The notes under the pieces were generated by a model that did no database searches, was not told where the DNA came from, and saw nothing but the letters and a program-made list of their open reading frames with translations. The translations under genes were made by a program, and so were the position numbers. Below are positions 23,111 through 35,386 of a stretch of 64,000 bases of DNA, piece by piece. Source of the DNA: Rhyacophila brunnea (Eukaryota > Arthropoda > Insecta > Trichoptera > Rhyacophilidae); the NCBI GenBank assembly GCA_022495005.1, contig JAGYXB010000062.1, positions 744,001-808,000 of the forward strand. Reading direction: 5' to 3'. Positions within the stretch are counted from its first letter, which is position 1. Each line of letters begins with the position of its first letter.

Positions 23111-23930
23111 TTTTTTTAATCAATAATACTTAACTATTTATAAGTATTTTGTTCTTTGATAAATTTAAACATTAAATCGCTGAGGCATTATTAATTTAAA
23201 TGCAATATGACTGTACTAATTTGTCGTCCGCAAAATAATTGCGCAATCACGTATATACATACTTCTTTCGACAATGTTTTAGTTTGTTTGATCAATAACT
23301 TTTTGTTGAATTTAAAAAAATATATTATTAAAAACTCAATATTTGCACTCGAAAAAAATCTTTATCTCACCATGAAAGCGGCGATAAAATGGTACATACG
23401 TTTAGTTTATATTTAGTACACCAATTTTTTTTATTTATTTGAAATATTATAATGCATTCATTAACTCTTATATTTCTGGATTTATGTCAGCAGCATATTA
23501 CGGATTAGTACGGAGCAGTTGTATCAAATCACCAACGCCTAAGATATTAAGCCACTTATAGAGATCGTGTAGCCAAAATCGTCTCTTTCTGCGTACAACG
23601 CTGTCTTTACTACTTTTCCCTGCATTATGAACCAAAGTAAATCACACTATTCATTGCAGGAAATATGGCCGAAGTATGCTGCAAATTTGTATTTGATAGT
23701 TATTTTCTTGTGTAAAAACCTACTCACTGTAATGTAAATTCAGACAAATTCTCTTAGTACGCTAACACTGTAACATCTCAAAAATCTTCAATCTTCCAAC
23801 GGTCTATTAACGTCCAGGCTACGACACCTGTGTGGCTGTCATCGGATTCCCAGATTTCAATTATAAAATTATTTATTAAATATTAATTTGTCATGTAGGT
23901 ACAATCAGTCAGTACCTATATATACCTAAT
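23111..23930. other. AT-rich stretch, no gene seen
   Basis: Contains a 69-codon AT-rich frame (23207-23416) with no motif and a modestly GC-richer patch at about 23500-23700 that I cannot assign. No repeat ends found. Confidence 0.35.
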
Positions 23931-23936
23931 ATGATT

Positions 23937-24210
23937 TTGTAATATTATGAGATAGCGGATCTGCAATTTTATAACATTACGAAGTAATGTTAGTTATTTT
24001 ATCATAATTTCAATATATTATTTCATAATGTTAATATGTATAAATACTGGGTCAGAATCGATTGGACATCTCACTCGATTACAAGTTCCCGTCGAAGACA
24101 CATCACACCAAACTACCGTTTTATTTATTAGATTGCATCGATTGTACCCTTGTAGTTATTTGAAAGAGTAAATAAATTCTGGCCTCCTCCATCATGACGA
24201 ACAACTACTA
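23937..24210 (+). mobile_element. LTR-like repeat, copy 1
   Basis: It shares about 170 bp with 52300-52465: agaatcgattggacatctca, ctcgattacaagttcccgtc, gaagacacatcacaccaaac and taccgtt..ttgattgtacc. A TATA-like tataaatac (24039) lies about 35 bp before the conserved block, and an AATAAA signal follows at 24173. TATA, start region and polyadenylation signal in this order resemble the U3-R-U5 of a solo LTR from an insect retrotransposon. Exact TG..CA ends and a target duplication were not established. Confidence 0.45.
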
Positions 24211-26470
24211 CCGTCTTTCGTCTGCAATACCTATCCTCTATCGAACCAAATAATACCACATGTATAAAAGAATACTTCACCTTTATGGATAAAATGTAGC
24301 ACTAGATCACCCATACTATAAAATACAACCACGTTATTTTTTTTTCAACATGCATATTAGAAAAAAATAGAAAAGGTTTGGTTGAGCTTTTTCAAAATTG
24401 TTCAATAATAATTTAATAATTAATATCAATCTTAAATAAGTATTGCGAAATCCGTATTTCCCGTTTTAAACACACGCGCAAAAATTGATGCAAACCATTT
24501 TCATGGCACGCCATAGATATTATATTTGAGCGTATCCAAATTTCTCTTCAGAAAAATATTTCCTCCGATAACACTCGGTAGGAAAGCGCGCGAAAAAACG
24601 TATTAAATTCAATCAAAGCCTTCTCGCGCGAGCCGTGGTGTGGGGGGGTTTTTTCGGGTCGGCTGTGTGGCCCCGTAATTCAATAGGCCACCCGAAATGT
24701 CGAAGGGGTGAATATGATTTCCACGACGCGTTCTTGGCGTTGCGAGACGCGCTTTGTCAGCCCTGGAAAATCTCTGATCCGAAAGCAGCTCGCGGCCCGC
24801 GATCTTTTTTTCCTTGACGCCCATGAAGTAACTCCACAAATGTGTACATTCTCAATAATTTACTTGTCCTCATCATTCATCCCAGAAACCAACAAACCTT
24901 GAGAGTGACATTCCAAACCGTCCGTTTACTAATGCGTGAGTGCGTGAACACCGAACCGGCTCCAGCGCACGCCAGCCTTCTCAACATAAAAGGTCAGTGT
25001 CTTGCATCCTGTTAATCATCCCCCCCCCCCTTAGATCTGTAATGAATCAGTAACTTCAAATTACAGTCCACTGCAAAAAGTGCCACCAGTTACATCAAGC
25101 GAAATATCAAAAGTTTGTACTTATCCTATATTTTAATCGTATATTTTATCGTAAAGATATCGTAGTAATACTATTTACAAAACTATATTGTTTTTTATTC
25201 ACTTTTAAATTAGATCAGTTATACACTAATTATTTTTAATTAGCCCGGACTGCTAATGCTGAATGCATAGTATTCCTCTGCTGGCAATTTTTCGTATGCC
25301 TCAGTCATGTATTATCTATCTCAGAAGCAAGACAGTAATTCTGCATTAGATTTCTAATACATTTGATTTTAATGGTGGTAGTAAAATTATTATGTGGTAT
25401 TTAAAAACGACACCATTACAAGTCCCAGCACAATAAGAATTAAATTACAATTAAGTTTGGTTTAGTAAAAAAAATCATAATTTAAGAAAACATTATAATA
25501 TAATATAGTGGATTTTAAATTTATATATTTGCACCACCTGGGTTTACAACTGAATAATTAAAAAAAAATCTGTTCAGATCAAGTAAAAGACGTTTTCTAT
25601 CGGGCCTTTCTATGGGAAAGTTTCCAAATACCTGTGCCTCAAGTTTCTTTCCGCTCTCTCACAAACGTGATTTGAATCCTGGGAAAGCAATTTACCGCGC
25701 GCAAATCCTCGCCGGAATGGGGAAAATCTAGTTTTCCCTCTCCTGCCGATTAGGGGGCAATGCTGGGAGACAAGGACGCGGTTATGAAGACATTACCCAT
25801 TCTCCTCCTCAAATCATTTTTACCTGCCTCTTTTTGAATTAAATGGATAAACTAATTATTTGAAGATGAGGTCAATGAAAACCAATGCATAATTTTTATC
25901 ATTTTATAATATGCCATATTGGTAGATCAGGTGTTTTTTATGAATATCTATTCAATTTGACATTAATTTACTGGAAAAGTCTTGCAAGAGGTGCAATTCG
26001 AATTGAGATACGGAAATGATAATTTACCTTATATTTACTATAATTACAAGTTGACTTGAAATAATGGCGTTATTCTCTCATCGAGAAATATTACAAACGT
26101 TTTGGTAAATATAATTTAAACTGTGTTCCAAAATTAAAATTATCTGCCTCAATTATTCTGAAATCTCAATCTGAAACAATTATATGGTCGGCCAGCAGAT
26201 AAAATATTGTGGTCAATATATACTAGTCTGTTTTTAGCACCTTATTCAAAAAAAAATTCGTTTTGGACCATTTTATGGGCTTTTACAAAATTATTAAGAC
26301 TAATCGAGATATTTGAAAAAATATAATCATTGACCCTAAGCCATTAAATATATTATATTACATATTTATTGACTTGAACAACAATTTTACTTTTACAACT
26401 TTTTTTATTCATTATAACACATACGGTTTAGATATGTGAAATAATCAACTTGGAAAGTAGAACTTATGAC
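24211..26470. promoter_or_regulatory. Gene-free stretch with two GC-rich islands
   Basis: One island at 24585-24830 is CpG-rich (aaagccttctcgcgcgagcc, then gaccgcg-like words and cgcgttcttggcgttgcgag). The other at 25640-25810 reads ccgcgcgcaaatcctcgccg then gaatggggaaaatctag. Both lack repeat ends and are flanked by AT-rich DNA. Short frames overlap on both strands of the first, which usually means GC-rich non-coding DNA. An 11-base C run ends at 25030. Enhancer or promoter activity is inference. Confidence 0.3.
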
Positions 26471-26479
26471 TACTTGACT

Positions 26480-26912
26480 TTTTCGTTTCTCGAAATTCTA
26501 GAACTCAAGAATATTTGATTCTCAAGAATTTGAGAATGGTTTATTCATTTTGAGAGATCTCAAGTGAAAAATTACCCTCGAATAAATTTTTGTCAATTTC
26601 TAAAAAAAAACATTTTAATCAAAGTTAAAATAATTTCCGAAAACATCCAAAGAAAGCACTAAGTTGGCAATACTGCTTGCAAATTCATATTTCATAATAT
26701 GATTAATGTTTTGGTATTTTGACATTTTAAATTTCCAAGACAATCATTATTGGCAACGCTGCTTCAAAATTCTAGAGATTGTTATTCATGGTGTCTTAAG
26801 AAATTAGAATCTCGAAATTTATAGAAAGAAAAATCTCGAGAAAAGAGAATAAACTTTTGTTCAATATTAAATTTGTCGAAAATACTCGAGACGAGAAATC
26901 TCGATGAAAAAA
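26480..26912. repeat. CTCGAGA/TCTCGAAAT-rich repeat pair
   Basis: Two arms dense in CTCGA, TCTCGA and CTCAAG words (26486-26575 and 26770-26912) enclose about 200 bp of AT-rich sequence. The outer ends tttttcgtttctcgaaattc and the reverse of gagaaatctcgatgaaaaa are roughly inverted. The pattern resembles sub-terminal transposase-binding repeats of a non-autonomous DNA transposon. Ends and target duplication are unclear. Confidence 0.45.
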
Positions 26913-27619
26913 TCCAATGGGAAGTACTGATAAAGTAAACTGGGCAACTAGGTCCATGAAAGTAAGAAAAGCAGCTGTCGAGTGGCACTTGCGACGGTTT
27001 GGTTTTGCTAGTGCTTTTCGATATTCCTTCGTACGATCTATTATTCCCCAACATGCCACAATCCATGACCAGTATTCAAATTTATTTAAATTCGAATTCA
27101 ATTTAAACTAATTTATTTTTACATATAGTGAACTTTACAGATTATAAATTTAAGACGTTAACAACATGACATTTAAAAATCAAAGAAACAGTATAAAGAG
27201 GGAATCCCGATTCTAACCTTTTAAGGGTTTAAATCTACTTAAATCGGCTTAAATGGTTCCATATATTTTTATTATGCATTATGGCGCATTGACAAATAAC
27301 TGTAATGCCATAATACTCTTTTAGTTAATAAATAAATAAACATGGACATCTGACGCACCAAACTTTGGGTTTATTCTCAATTTAAAATGATAATGTTTGC
27401 AATATACCATGGCCAGTAATACAGTAGATTAACATTGTATTATATTAATTCATAACTCCAGAAAATCAACAATCCGTTTTGCCATAACTCAACTAAGTAC
27501 TGTTTAAGTTTCCGAAAGACACAAACAGAACAACTTTTGAGACAGTTAATTAAATACACGTAGGTACTGCCGAATGCAGACAACAAACGAATATTTTCAT
27601 TAACTGTTCACGTTGACAA

Positions 27620-27860
27620 ACGTGTGCAACAAAAGGCTTGTTTGAGCCGAGTAGGCGATTGTAAAGCGGTCTAGGCTAGCGCAGGCTGTACCTGCGCTGA
27701 ATAGAGCCTCCGCATGTAAAAGCTCCGATAGGCAGGCGCCGGGACTCGCTTGAAGAGGCGTCGCGACGCTACTTATCCAGATAAGGCTCCGCCGCACCGG
27801 AAGTTGCTCATTGTGGAGACGTCATTCTTGTGTTTCCACCGCTTGTGGCTTGTACAACAG
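27620..27860. promoter_or_regulatory. GC-rich island, unidentified
   Basis: A 240-bp island of about 55% GC with several CpG (ggctagcgcaggctgtacct, gcgccgggactcgcttgaag, gcgtcgcgacgctacttatc). A reverse frame of 65 codons (27797-27600) crosses it, but I recognise no protein. It could be an exon of an unknown gene, an island promoter or a conserved element. Confidence 0.3.
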
Positions 27861-28106
27861 ATGCGCAACACTGTGCAATGCGACATTTAATGCTCGCTCT
27901 ACACTTGATATTCTGTTGAATAGATTTTATACAGGTAAGCTTCAAAACGGAAACAAACGTTTTCAGTGGATAAAATAGATTTAAACAATAATGATGTTTA
28001 TAATTTATCAAACAAACATATTTATTTATTTATGGGTATTTTCTCAATACGGACATGAAATTACTTTACATATCCTATATTATATCATACTGTACTAGAT
28101 ATCATA

Positions 28107-28586
28107 CTGTATTCCCAAACTTTTCACTGCAATGGAACTCTTCGCAAATCCTGAAATTTTTACGGAACACCTGGCTTTAAGATTTTTTTTTAAATGAGAA
28201 AAACAATAATTACATACTTATTTATTTAGTAACTATTTTGAAACAAAACATAAAAATATAAATAAAGTTCTTAATGACGTTGATGGTTTTGGGTCCTTGA
28301 ATTGTAAATCTTCATTGATATCAGGTATGATATTAGAAAGATTAATTCGTATGTCTGGTTTGGCGTCGAGCCTGTTCCTGGACTTTGACTTCGTTGCAGT
28401 ATACTAAGAAAATCCTGCTTCGCATAAATATGTCGTAGTAAACGGAAGTAATACAATAATAGCTTGTGTACTCTTGTGCCCTTGGGGTACTACTCATCTG
28501 ATAATACTATTACGACTAATACAATAACACCTATTCATGTTCCACAAAACAACAGTGTTCCACGGAACAAAGTTTGAGAAACCCTG
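28107..28586. mobile_element. hAT-like element, degraded
   Basis: The right end ttccacggaacaaagtttga, then gaaaccctg, reversed is CAGGGTTTCTCAAACTTTG. This is the usual hAT end type and pairs with the left ctgtattcccaaactttt. GGAAC motifs repeat near both ends. No matching 8-bp target duplication was found at these borders, so the left boundary is uncertain. Confidence 0.5.
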
Positions 28587-30390
28587 CGTAGGCTGTAAAC
28601 TGTACATAGAGATGTACACAACGATTGACTTTACCGATCTCATTTGATTAAAAAATAATATTATAACATAATATAATATTGGTGTAATTTTTGTATAGCA
28701 TAATATACCAATATGGATATTGTACGTATACATACACTAATGAAGTTACTATATTGCATAATACAATTCCTTTTTTAAGTTATTCTATATTTTTTTACGA
28801 ATCGTTTAACTCAAAATATAACTGTTATTAAAAAAAATATTTTGAGATGATTTGTGATAGTTTGTAAAATATATTTCATCTATCGGTATTCACCACATAC
28901 GTATTATGTGATAAAACGATTTTTTTAAAAATTGAAAACATTGCATTAAAAAAGATACAGTTCCGTGTTCAGTAATTTTTGCGGTCTCAGTGAAAATTTT
29001 TAACAAAAAAAAATATTCTCGCGTTTGGGGTGGGGTATATATTCTTAAATTGTATGTTACATTTTCATTTAAAATGGAGGTAAATACCTTTATCAGTTGA
29101 AGTAATAAAGTTTTTTTGTTCTACCGGCACAAATATCGGAATCGACTATAATAGAGTACCGGAAAATATAGAAAATCAAATTTCTGACCATAATAATAAT
29201 ATGTATAGTTGTTATCACCGAACATCACACTACAGCAGACAAGTCAGCAGGCGTTGTTACCTAAAATTTGATTTTAAAATTACAATAATCCACCAACTTT
29301 ACCTTGAAAGATATGAGCCTGATATGTTACTTTTCTACCAAAATAAAATCAGAACTAAAGGACGGTTATAAACTCCAGAGATGAAAGTACCTATGTTACC
29401 AAAGATGAATAAAAATAGTAAGAGCGTTTTTATATTTATATTCAATTTTTAAATCACTTTTTATTGATAAGAGTCAAACGTAAAAAAAGGGAGCTAGATC
29501 TCATTTCATCAAAATAATCATATGTCCATTATCGGCAGTACTGTTAAAATGATCATTTTCAGAATGGCATCAAAAATTAATAGTTTCGAATTCTTTAGAA
29601 TATTATTTAATGAACTGTAGCAATATTTAGTACCGTAATTACTCCCTATTTATGACGATTTCTAATTAAAAATTACCATCTCCTGTATTTAAATTTGGCT
29701 TGTATATTTTATTTATTTTACTCAAAATACATATAAACTTTTAAATTATTTATATTTGATAAAATTCAACATAATATGAGCAAAACACGTGTCACAAAAT
29801 ATTCTTGTATGGGATGAATAGATGCCGAGATGTTATAAATACATTTTATAAATTACATTACTATTAACTCATTCGCAGTGAAAACTATTTATTTATACTT
29901 CACACTTTCTGAGACATTTTTTTCGCTGATGAAATTGTCATATTTGATTCAAGAAAACATATATCATTAGATGTCCCCTTGGAGTTGTTGGTCGGAACCA
30001 CTTTGTTTACATCACGGCCACATTTATTACGGTGTTAACCTCTGCGAAAAAATCCCTCCCTGAGAGGAAACTCTAAACTTTTTTCATAAAGAATATAATA
30101 AATAAAAATACAACTCTTAAGCAGAATAAGAAGAATGACGTCAGGGGTCGGGAAAATATTTTCTGTTGTAAGTGAAAATAAATGACATCGCTTCGTGAGC
30201 TAAATCTTTCCCAGTAGCGTAATGTGAAGGATTACACTATTGAAGATTAACGAATTATATTCAGCGTAAATATATTATTATTCACACTATTTTTTATAAT
30301 ATATAATAGCAAAATGGTTTCTTTTTGGTAGATCATTGTATTATTTTAATATGTGTATCATATTTATTTTAACGTAATATTTTTTATATC
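28587..30390. other. AT-rich stretch with a candidate regulatory patch
   Basis: No gene recognised. The patch at about 29975-30180 has a forkhead-like tttgtttac, a ttattacgg Hox-like core, a ttcataaag core and a CRE-like tgacgtca near 30137, without repeat ends. The rest is AT-rich. Confidence 0.3.
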
Positions 30391-30780
30391 TAATGAATAA
30401 TTCACATGATTTAAATATGCAACATTCTATATTGAGTACAACTAAATTATTTTACATAGGTACATAACTTTAAAACACTTCAGATATATAATAATACCCA
30501 CTAGAAATAATCATATTCGAAAAAATACGATGCTCGACGGGGATCGCGCCACTTTGCAATAACCAATTATGCTATGAGCCTCCTACCTAATTGAGACAAT
30601 TTAAACTAGTAAGTCCTACATGAAATGCTTATCAAATTGCGTAAGTATTAACTATCGGTTTCTGTGTATTAAATTCTTGTTATATAGTTATCGGTATTTA
30701 TCTAAGGTATTTTCAAGTTAAGTATGTTAAATATATGGAATGTATCATTCTCATAATCTTGTGAATTATTCGTTGAATAA
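30391..30780 (-). mobile_element. TIR element with tRNA-like core, copy B (both arms)
   Basis: The left arm aatgaataattcacatgatt, then taaatatgcaacattct, pairs with the right arm gaatgtatcattctcataat, then cttgtgaattattcgttg. The core on the reverse strand (about 30593-30526) reads ggctcatagcataattggtt (A-box-like), a conserved ggcgcgatcccc segment and gtcgagcatcg, followed by a T6 run. The B box is deleted or diverged here. Confidence 0.7.
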
Positions 30781-30961
30781 TGTAAATTGCTTATTATATT
30801 ATTTTAATTTTAATACTGCCATACTACTTGAGCTATATTTTTTAAATAGGTACTTGCATGATAATATTATATTTTTGTCAACAAATTAATATAAATATAA
30901 ATACTGAAATCCCAAAATTTTGGGATTAAGAAATATAGACTCGAGTTGCAATCCTCATCAA

Positions 30962-31147
30962 TTAAAATGTACTACACAAAATAATAATTGATCCTTTTGA
31001 TTCCTGGACTGCTGGATGCCTGGATGCTGAATGGACTAAAATATTCACTGATGAAGAAAATTCAACAGCCACAGATTTATCCTCACATGTAACGGGTTTC
31101 GCGGCAGTTGAACCGTGTACTTTTAACTGGTTCGTTGTCGACGAAAC
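30962..31147 (-). CDS. Possible isolated exon, unrecognised protein
   Basis: On the reverse strand a cacattttgcag acceptor-like site at 31148 precedes a frame of about 60 codons running to a TAA at 30962. It begins VSSTTNQLKVHGSTAAKPV and contains EDKSVAVEFSSSVNILVHS. Codon composition is less AT-biased than the surroundings, which is the only other support. No upstream exon, domain or homolog is recognised. It may equally be a chance ORF or a transposon fragment. Confidence 0.2.
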   Translation of the reverse strand, partial: VSSTTNQLKVHGSTAAKPVTCEDKSVAVEFSSSVNILVHSASRHPAVQESKGSIIILCSTF

Positions 31148-31199
31148 CTGCAAAATGTGAGGAGCACGAACTCAACAAGCATCCCTGACAAACCTAGCG

Positions 31200-33930
31200 G
31201 GTAAGAAAGTCCATTTTCATACTCTCTACTTTAGTTTTATCATTATAATATTAACCTGAAGAATACATGCGTTTTCTTGTACGACTGACTTGAAATGTGT
31301 AAGTCAAGGCTGCCCGTAAGTCAGTCATACATCAACTCGTAAGCAATGCATCATGACTGACTGGCTGAACAGCTACTACATTCATTCAGTTGCATTCTTT
31401 ATGAATGATCTAAAGACAGAAGTGAGTTAAGCAGACTTAATTATGGGGAAGCAACGTGTATGATGAAGGCGAGGATAAATTTTGTTCGCAGTAATTCAAT
31501 TTACAACCATTACTTGAGAAATGACTTTGTACTTCGTGACTAATGTGAACTTTGTACTTCAGGCTAGACTAAAACAGCGAGAACGAATTGACATAAAGAC
31601 TTAGAGCGCGATGCTCAATCGTCTGTCATAATTACAACAAAATTACAACAAAACACTATCCAGAAAGCCTTTCATAGTTATGATCGAGTTGTCTATGGTC
31701 CACCAGATCTGCAATATCTTCGTTCTGTTTTTCTATTGAAAATAATACCATATATAAAAATTCTCTTTTTCATAATTTAGGTAAATTATTTTGTAATTGT
31801 TAAACGATGACAAAAATATGAAAAATATACAAAATAAATTCAATAACTATAAATACACAATTAATATTTAATTAAAATGATTAAATGTCTCCGCAATTAG
31901 TGAATAATATAAGTTATTTTTTGACCCATGTTTTTCCCGATACGGTAACACTTGCCGTTGAAATGTCAGATTTTGTCATTTACAATTATTACAAAATATG
32001 CCATGATATGAATAATTATATAGAGTGATTAAAACTAATATTACCATGTTGGTGTGTAGGTAACTAAGTACTTATATATTTTAACTACCTATCTATTGGT
32101 TTAATATTACATAAATATCTAAATCCGAATAAGAAAAGTTAATTCATAATTCATTGACACTGACATTTCAATTCGAAATCAGTTTTACTAAATTAAGACA
32201 TGTACAGAATCAACGAAAGTAAAGGAAATATGTCGTATTAAATGTCACGGATATTTGATAATTGCTCAATACCCATATTGAGATCAATTGTTAAATGAAT
32301 TTGAGTGTATGGGCTGTTTATAGACACCTACATTTATTTTGACAGCAGCTGTCAGTGGTAATTGGTAATACAGAAGGGGCGAGTTCATAACAAAAGTAGT
32401 CTATGGTTAAAGATTCCTTATCTCTATAATCTATAGTTAACAGATGGATTTCGGCTATTTACCAATTTTACTGTAAGTTTGTGGTAAGTATTAATTGAGC
32501 ATTACGCCCTTATCTTCATAATGACCACTAGGTCGGAGGTTCCTGACCTAGGCTGCCCCATACATAAACGGTGCAAAATCGCATTAAACCTAATATGTTT
32601 TGTATAGATCATTGGTAACCGGCAATAATAAACACTGACGATATTAAACGTAGAGCTGAATTTAGGTTATTATTGATTTGCAGAAAATTGAGCTATTGAC
32701 ATTTCATTTGAAAGTCAGAACTTTGGAAGAGTTTTCACTCTCATCACAGGATAATATTATATTCAAAAGACTTTAAACAAACCAACTTAGTGTCTTCAAT
32801 TCATCTGCAATGCTAGATTGCGAATCTGTATTTAGTTATCCTTCCTCAATAAAGAGAAAAATCTAGAAATCAACAGTAGCAGTATTGTAGTCAGCAAGAA
32901 TGTTTCATAACAATATTTTATGTTCACATTTTGGATTAATTTTTCTGTTGTGTAATATTGTATTCGCATTCTATTCACTTGTATAGAAGCTTTTTTTAGT
33001 TCAATTTTTATACTTGCAGTAGGTATGGTATGCAGTAAAAAAAACTACTTGTTCAACTTGGAATGTGATATTACGTTGATTAAATTCTTTGACATTCTTT
33101 ATATATTTGCTTTTCAGTGGAATAGTGAGAGTAAAAGCCGCCATATCTACACAAAAATAAATAGAATTCGGAAGAGCATGAACATAACTAGATGCAATCA
33201 AGAACGTTTAATATGATCACTAATCATCTCCATAATTATTATGCTTGCACCATGTGGAACATAACAATGTTTATTATTTTTCAAAGTTCAGCTATTGACA
33301 TTCCAGAATAATCGTTCTGATGCTCAATGTCTTTATATTTTATTGTATATAATAGTAATACAAGTAATAATTTGCTTCATGTTCATTGCGATCTGTCATG
33401 TATATCGTTGTTGATTTTGGTTGCTATGGTTTTCTACTCATATTTTCCGTCTGTCGCTGGTGTTGCGCCACACCATTTTCATGCACATGTTTACAATATC
33501 ATTCAAATAATTATTATATAATTAGGTATGTACCTCAATATATCACGCCATCGTGTGTATCAGGAAGAAGATGTTAAATGGTGAAACGCGTGTCACAAAA
33601 TCTGCACACAGTTTGAATAGTGATCCGGTCTTCATTTTTTTTGTTAAATTATTTAATTTGGTTTAAAATTACATAATTATTATTTTTTGCGGCCAGGTTT
33701 CATCGTTATATTGATCTAGGTAAAGCTTTTTTCTATGGTTAGATACACAAATGCAAAATAATATGCAACATTTGACAGAATTCTCAGATCGATTCATAAT
33801 AGATAGAAAAGAATTTAAGCCGAACAGAATTTTCATCAATCAACAGAAATTTCCGGTGCGGCAATTTGTACGCATTTAAAAAATACTCAGTTTTGATTTT
33901 AGATACGATATTTATTTTAAAGCTAGAGGT
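31200..33930. other. Gene-free AT-rich stretch
   Basis: Nothing recognisable apart from imperfect palindromic words around 31290-31400 (tgactgactggctg, gtcagtcatac). The short frames at 33001-33577 overlap on both strands and have no motifs. Confidence 0.35.
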
Positions 33931-34165
33931 CGTTTTCCTTCTTCTTCTGTCATGTTAGATGCGCCTAGACTCTTCTCAACCAAGCCTTAGCCAATGTTTT
34001 TGGCTTCGAACATAGCATCGATAATGCAGCTGGTTGCAACGAGCGGACATCACGTCATGCTTCGCAGTTTCATCACAGTTTTAAGGATGATCGAAGTATT
34101 TTAACATCTTCATATGAGCATGGTAAAACCCTGCAGGCTCTCCTGCATAGCGACATGCTGATCAA
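33930..34165 (-). repeat. Possible LINE 3' end (weak)
   Basis: On the reverse strand a stretch of balanced composition (gcatgtcgctatgcaggaga, then gaagcatgacgtgatgtccg) ends in acatgacagaagaagaagga. A GAA-type microsatellite tail after a stop-rich 3' segment is how LINE family A ends in this window. The protein-level match is not convincing, so this call is tentative. Confidence 0.25.
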
Positions 34166-35266
34166 TCTCACCATACCGGCAATACGCTGCACTAAAACAA
34201 CTGTTTTCTTAATACTACAATATATAAATTAATTCTATACAAACATTTAATGTATACACACTTCCTTTTCAATTATTTTTAGTACTTACATTTTTATTTG
34301 ATATACGTTATTATTAGTCGTGTAATTTTTCCATAAATGCTGTATTTGAGAAACTCCTAAAATTATCATGTAAAAAAAATTTCATTCAGTTTGAATACTT
34401 TTCTGCCATTTATTAATCGACGTGATAACTTTCGCCGATGACCTTTCGTTCAAGTATTTTCGTACAAAATATCAAATAAAAATATTATAATTCTATGAAC
34501 AATAGATAAAAATATAGTATAATTGTATTTAATATTATTTGTCATATTATTTTGTTTTCTCAAATCGACGTAAAATAATACTATATAGAAAGGACAGATA
34601 CAAATTATTATTGATATAATAGTATTTTCTCATCAAAAGTGATGGTAAAATATTTTGCATCTTTTACCTAAAAACATATAAATCAAAGAGATTGAAAGAC
34701 TGGAGAGGGAACACGCTATCATTTATGTACTAAAAAATACGAATCGGAGAAAGACAGTTGGTAATGTTGGTATTCTGGAGCTTCTTCAAGTTCGTGTGGT
34801 AAAACAACATGGCGGATATGATATTGTTATTCTCTCGATTTATACGTATTATACGTTATTATTCGGTAAAAAAATGTTTATTAATGGAAGAATACAAATG
34901 AGTAACAGCATTTCGGAACAATATGCATACTATTAATTATTTATACATTGATAGTTTTTCCTAAAAGATCTTTTACAATAACAATTCAAAACTTTTACAT
35001 CAAACGTCAAATGGTTGTTTATTGCGAAAAATCCAGGGCCGTATGCATAATATTATTTTGAACCCAAAATATACGATGTCTTTTTCAAAGTAAAAACTGT
35101 TAGTGCTAGTTAATGACATTCATTATTTACATAGATTTTATATTTCATTTCAGAGTTAAATATATTTTTAAGAATACCAAACAAAAAATTGTATTTATAT
35201 GAAGTATGTAATGGAGTATATGTAGTAATTTTATAATGTTATAGGTATAAATTAAATTATTTCAGA

Positions 35267-35386
35267 TTTCCGAAAAATGAAGTTCTTCGAAAATTGTGGA
35301 TTGATGGAGTCGGGCGGGAGAGCTGGGTGCCATCTAAATATTCATTACTGTGTGGGAAGCATTTCTCGGAAAGTGACGTTAAATGA
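35267..35386 (+). pseudogene. THAP zinc-finger domain fragment
   Basis: After an acceptor-like aaattatttcag (35254-35265), 39 residues to a TGA read FPKNEVLRKLWIDGVG, then RESWVPSKYSLLCGKHF, then SESDVK. This fits the second half of a THAP domain: the FP..P/E....W core, a W.P....LC..HF segment supplying the last Cys-His zinc ligands, then (E)SD. The first Cys pair expected about 20 residues upstream is not found nearby, so an exon 1 may lie elsewhere or be lost. The stop falls where THAP proteins normally read on, pointing to a broken copy. THAP domains occur in host DNA-binding proteins and in P-type transposases. Confidence 0.7.

Noticed and set aside
24609..24902. Protein-coding gene in overlapping frames of the GC-rich island
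   Set aside because: Similar-length frames are open on both strands, as expected from GC-rich non-coding DNA. No start, splice or domain support.
26782..27101. Two overlapping reverse-strand frames of 94 and 101 codons
   Set aside because: They overlap in different frames through the CTCGAGA-rich repeat and AT-rich DNA. No recognisable domain.
33545..33600. Plus-strand PSCVSGRRC as a first exon for the THAP fragment at 35267
   Set aside because: It resembles the Cys start of THAP proteins only slightly, ends in a stop after nine residues, and has no donor site. The distance of 1.7 kb gives no support.
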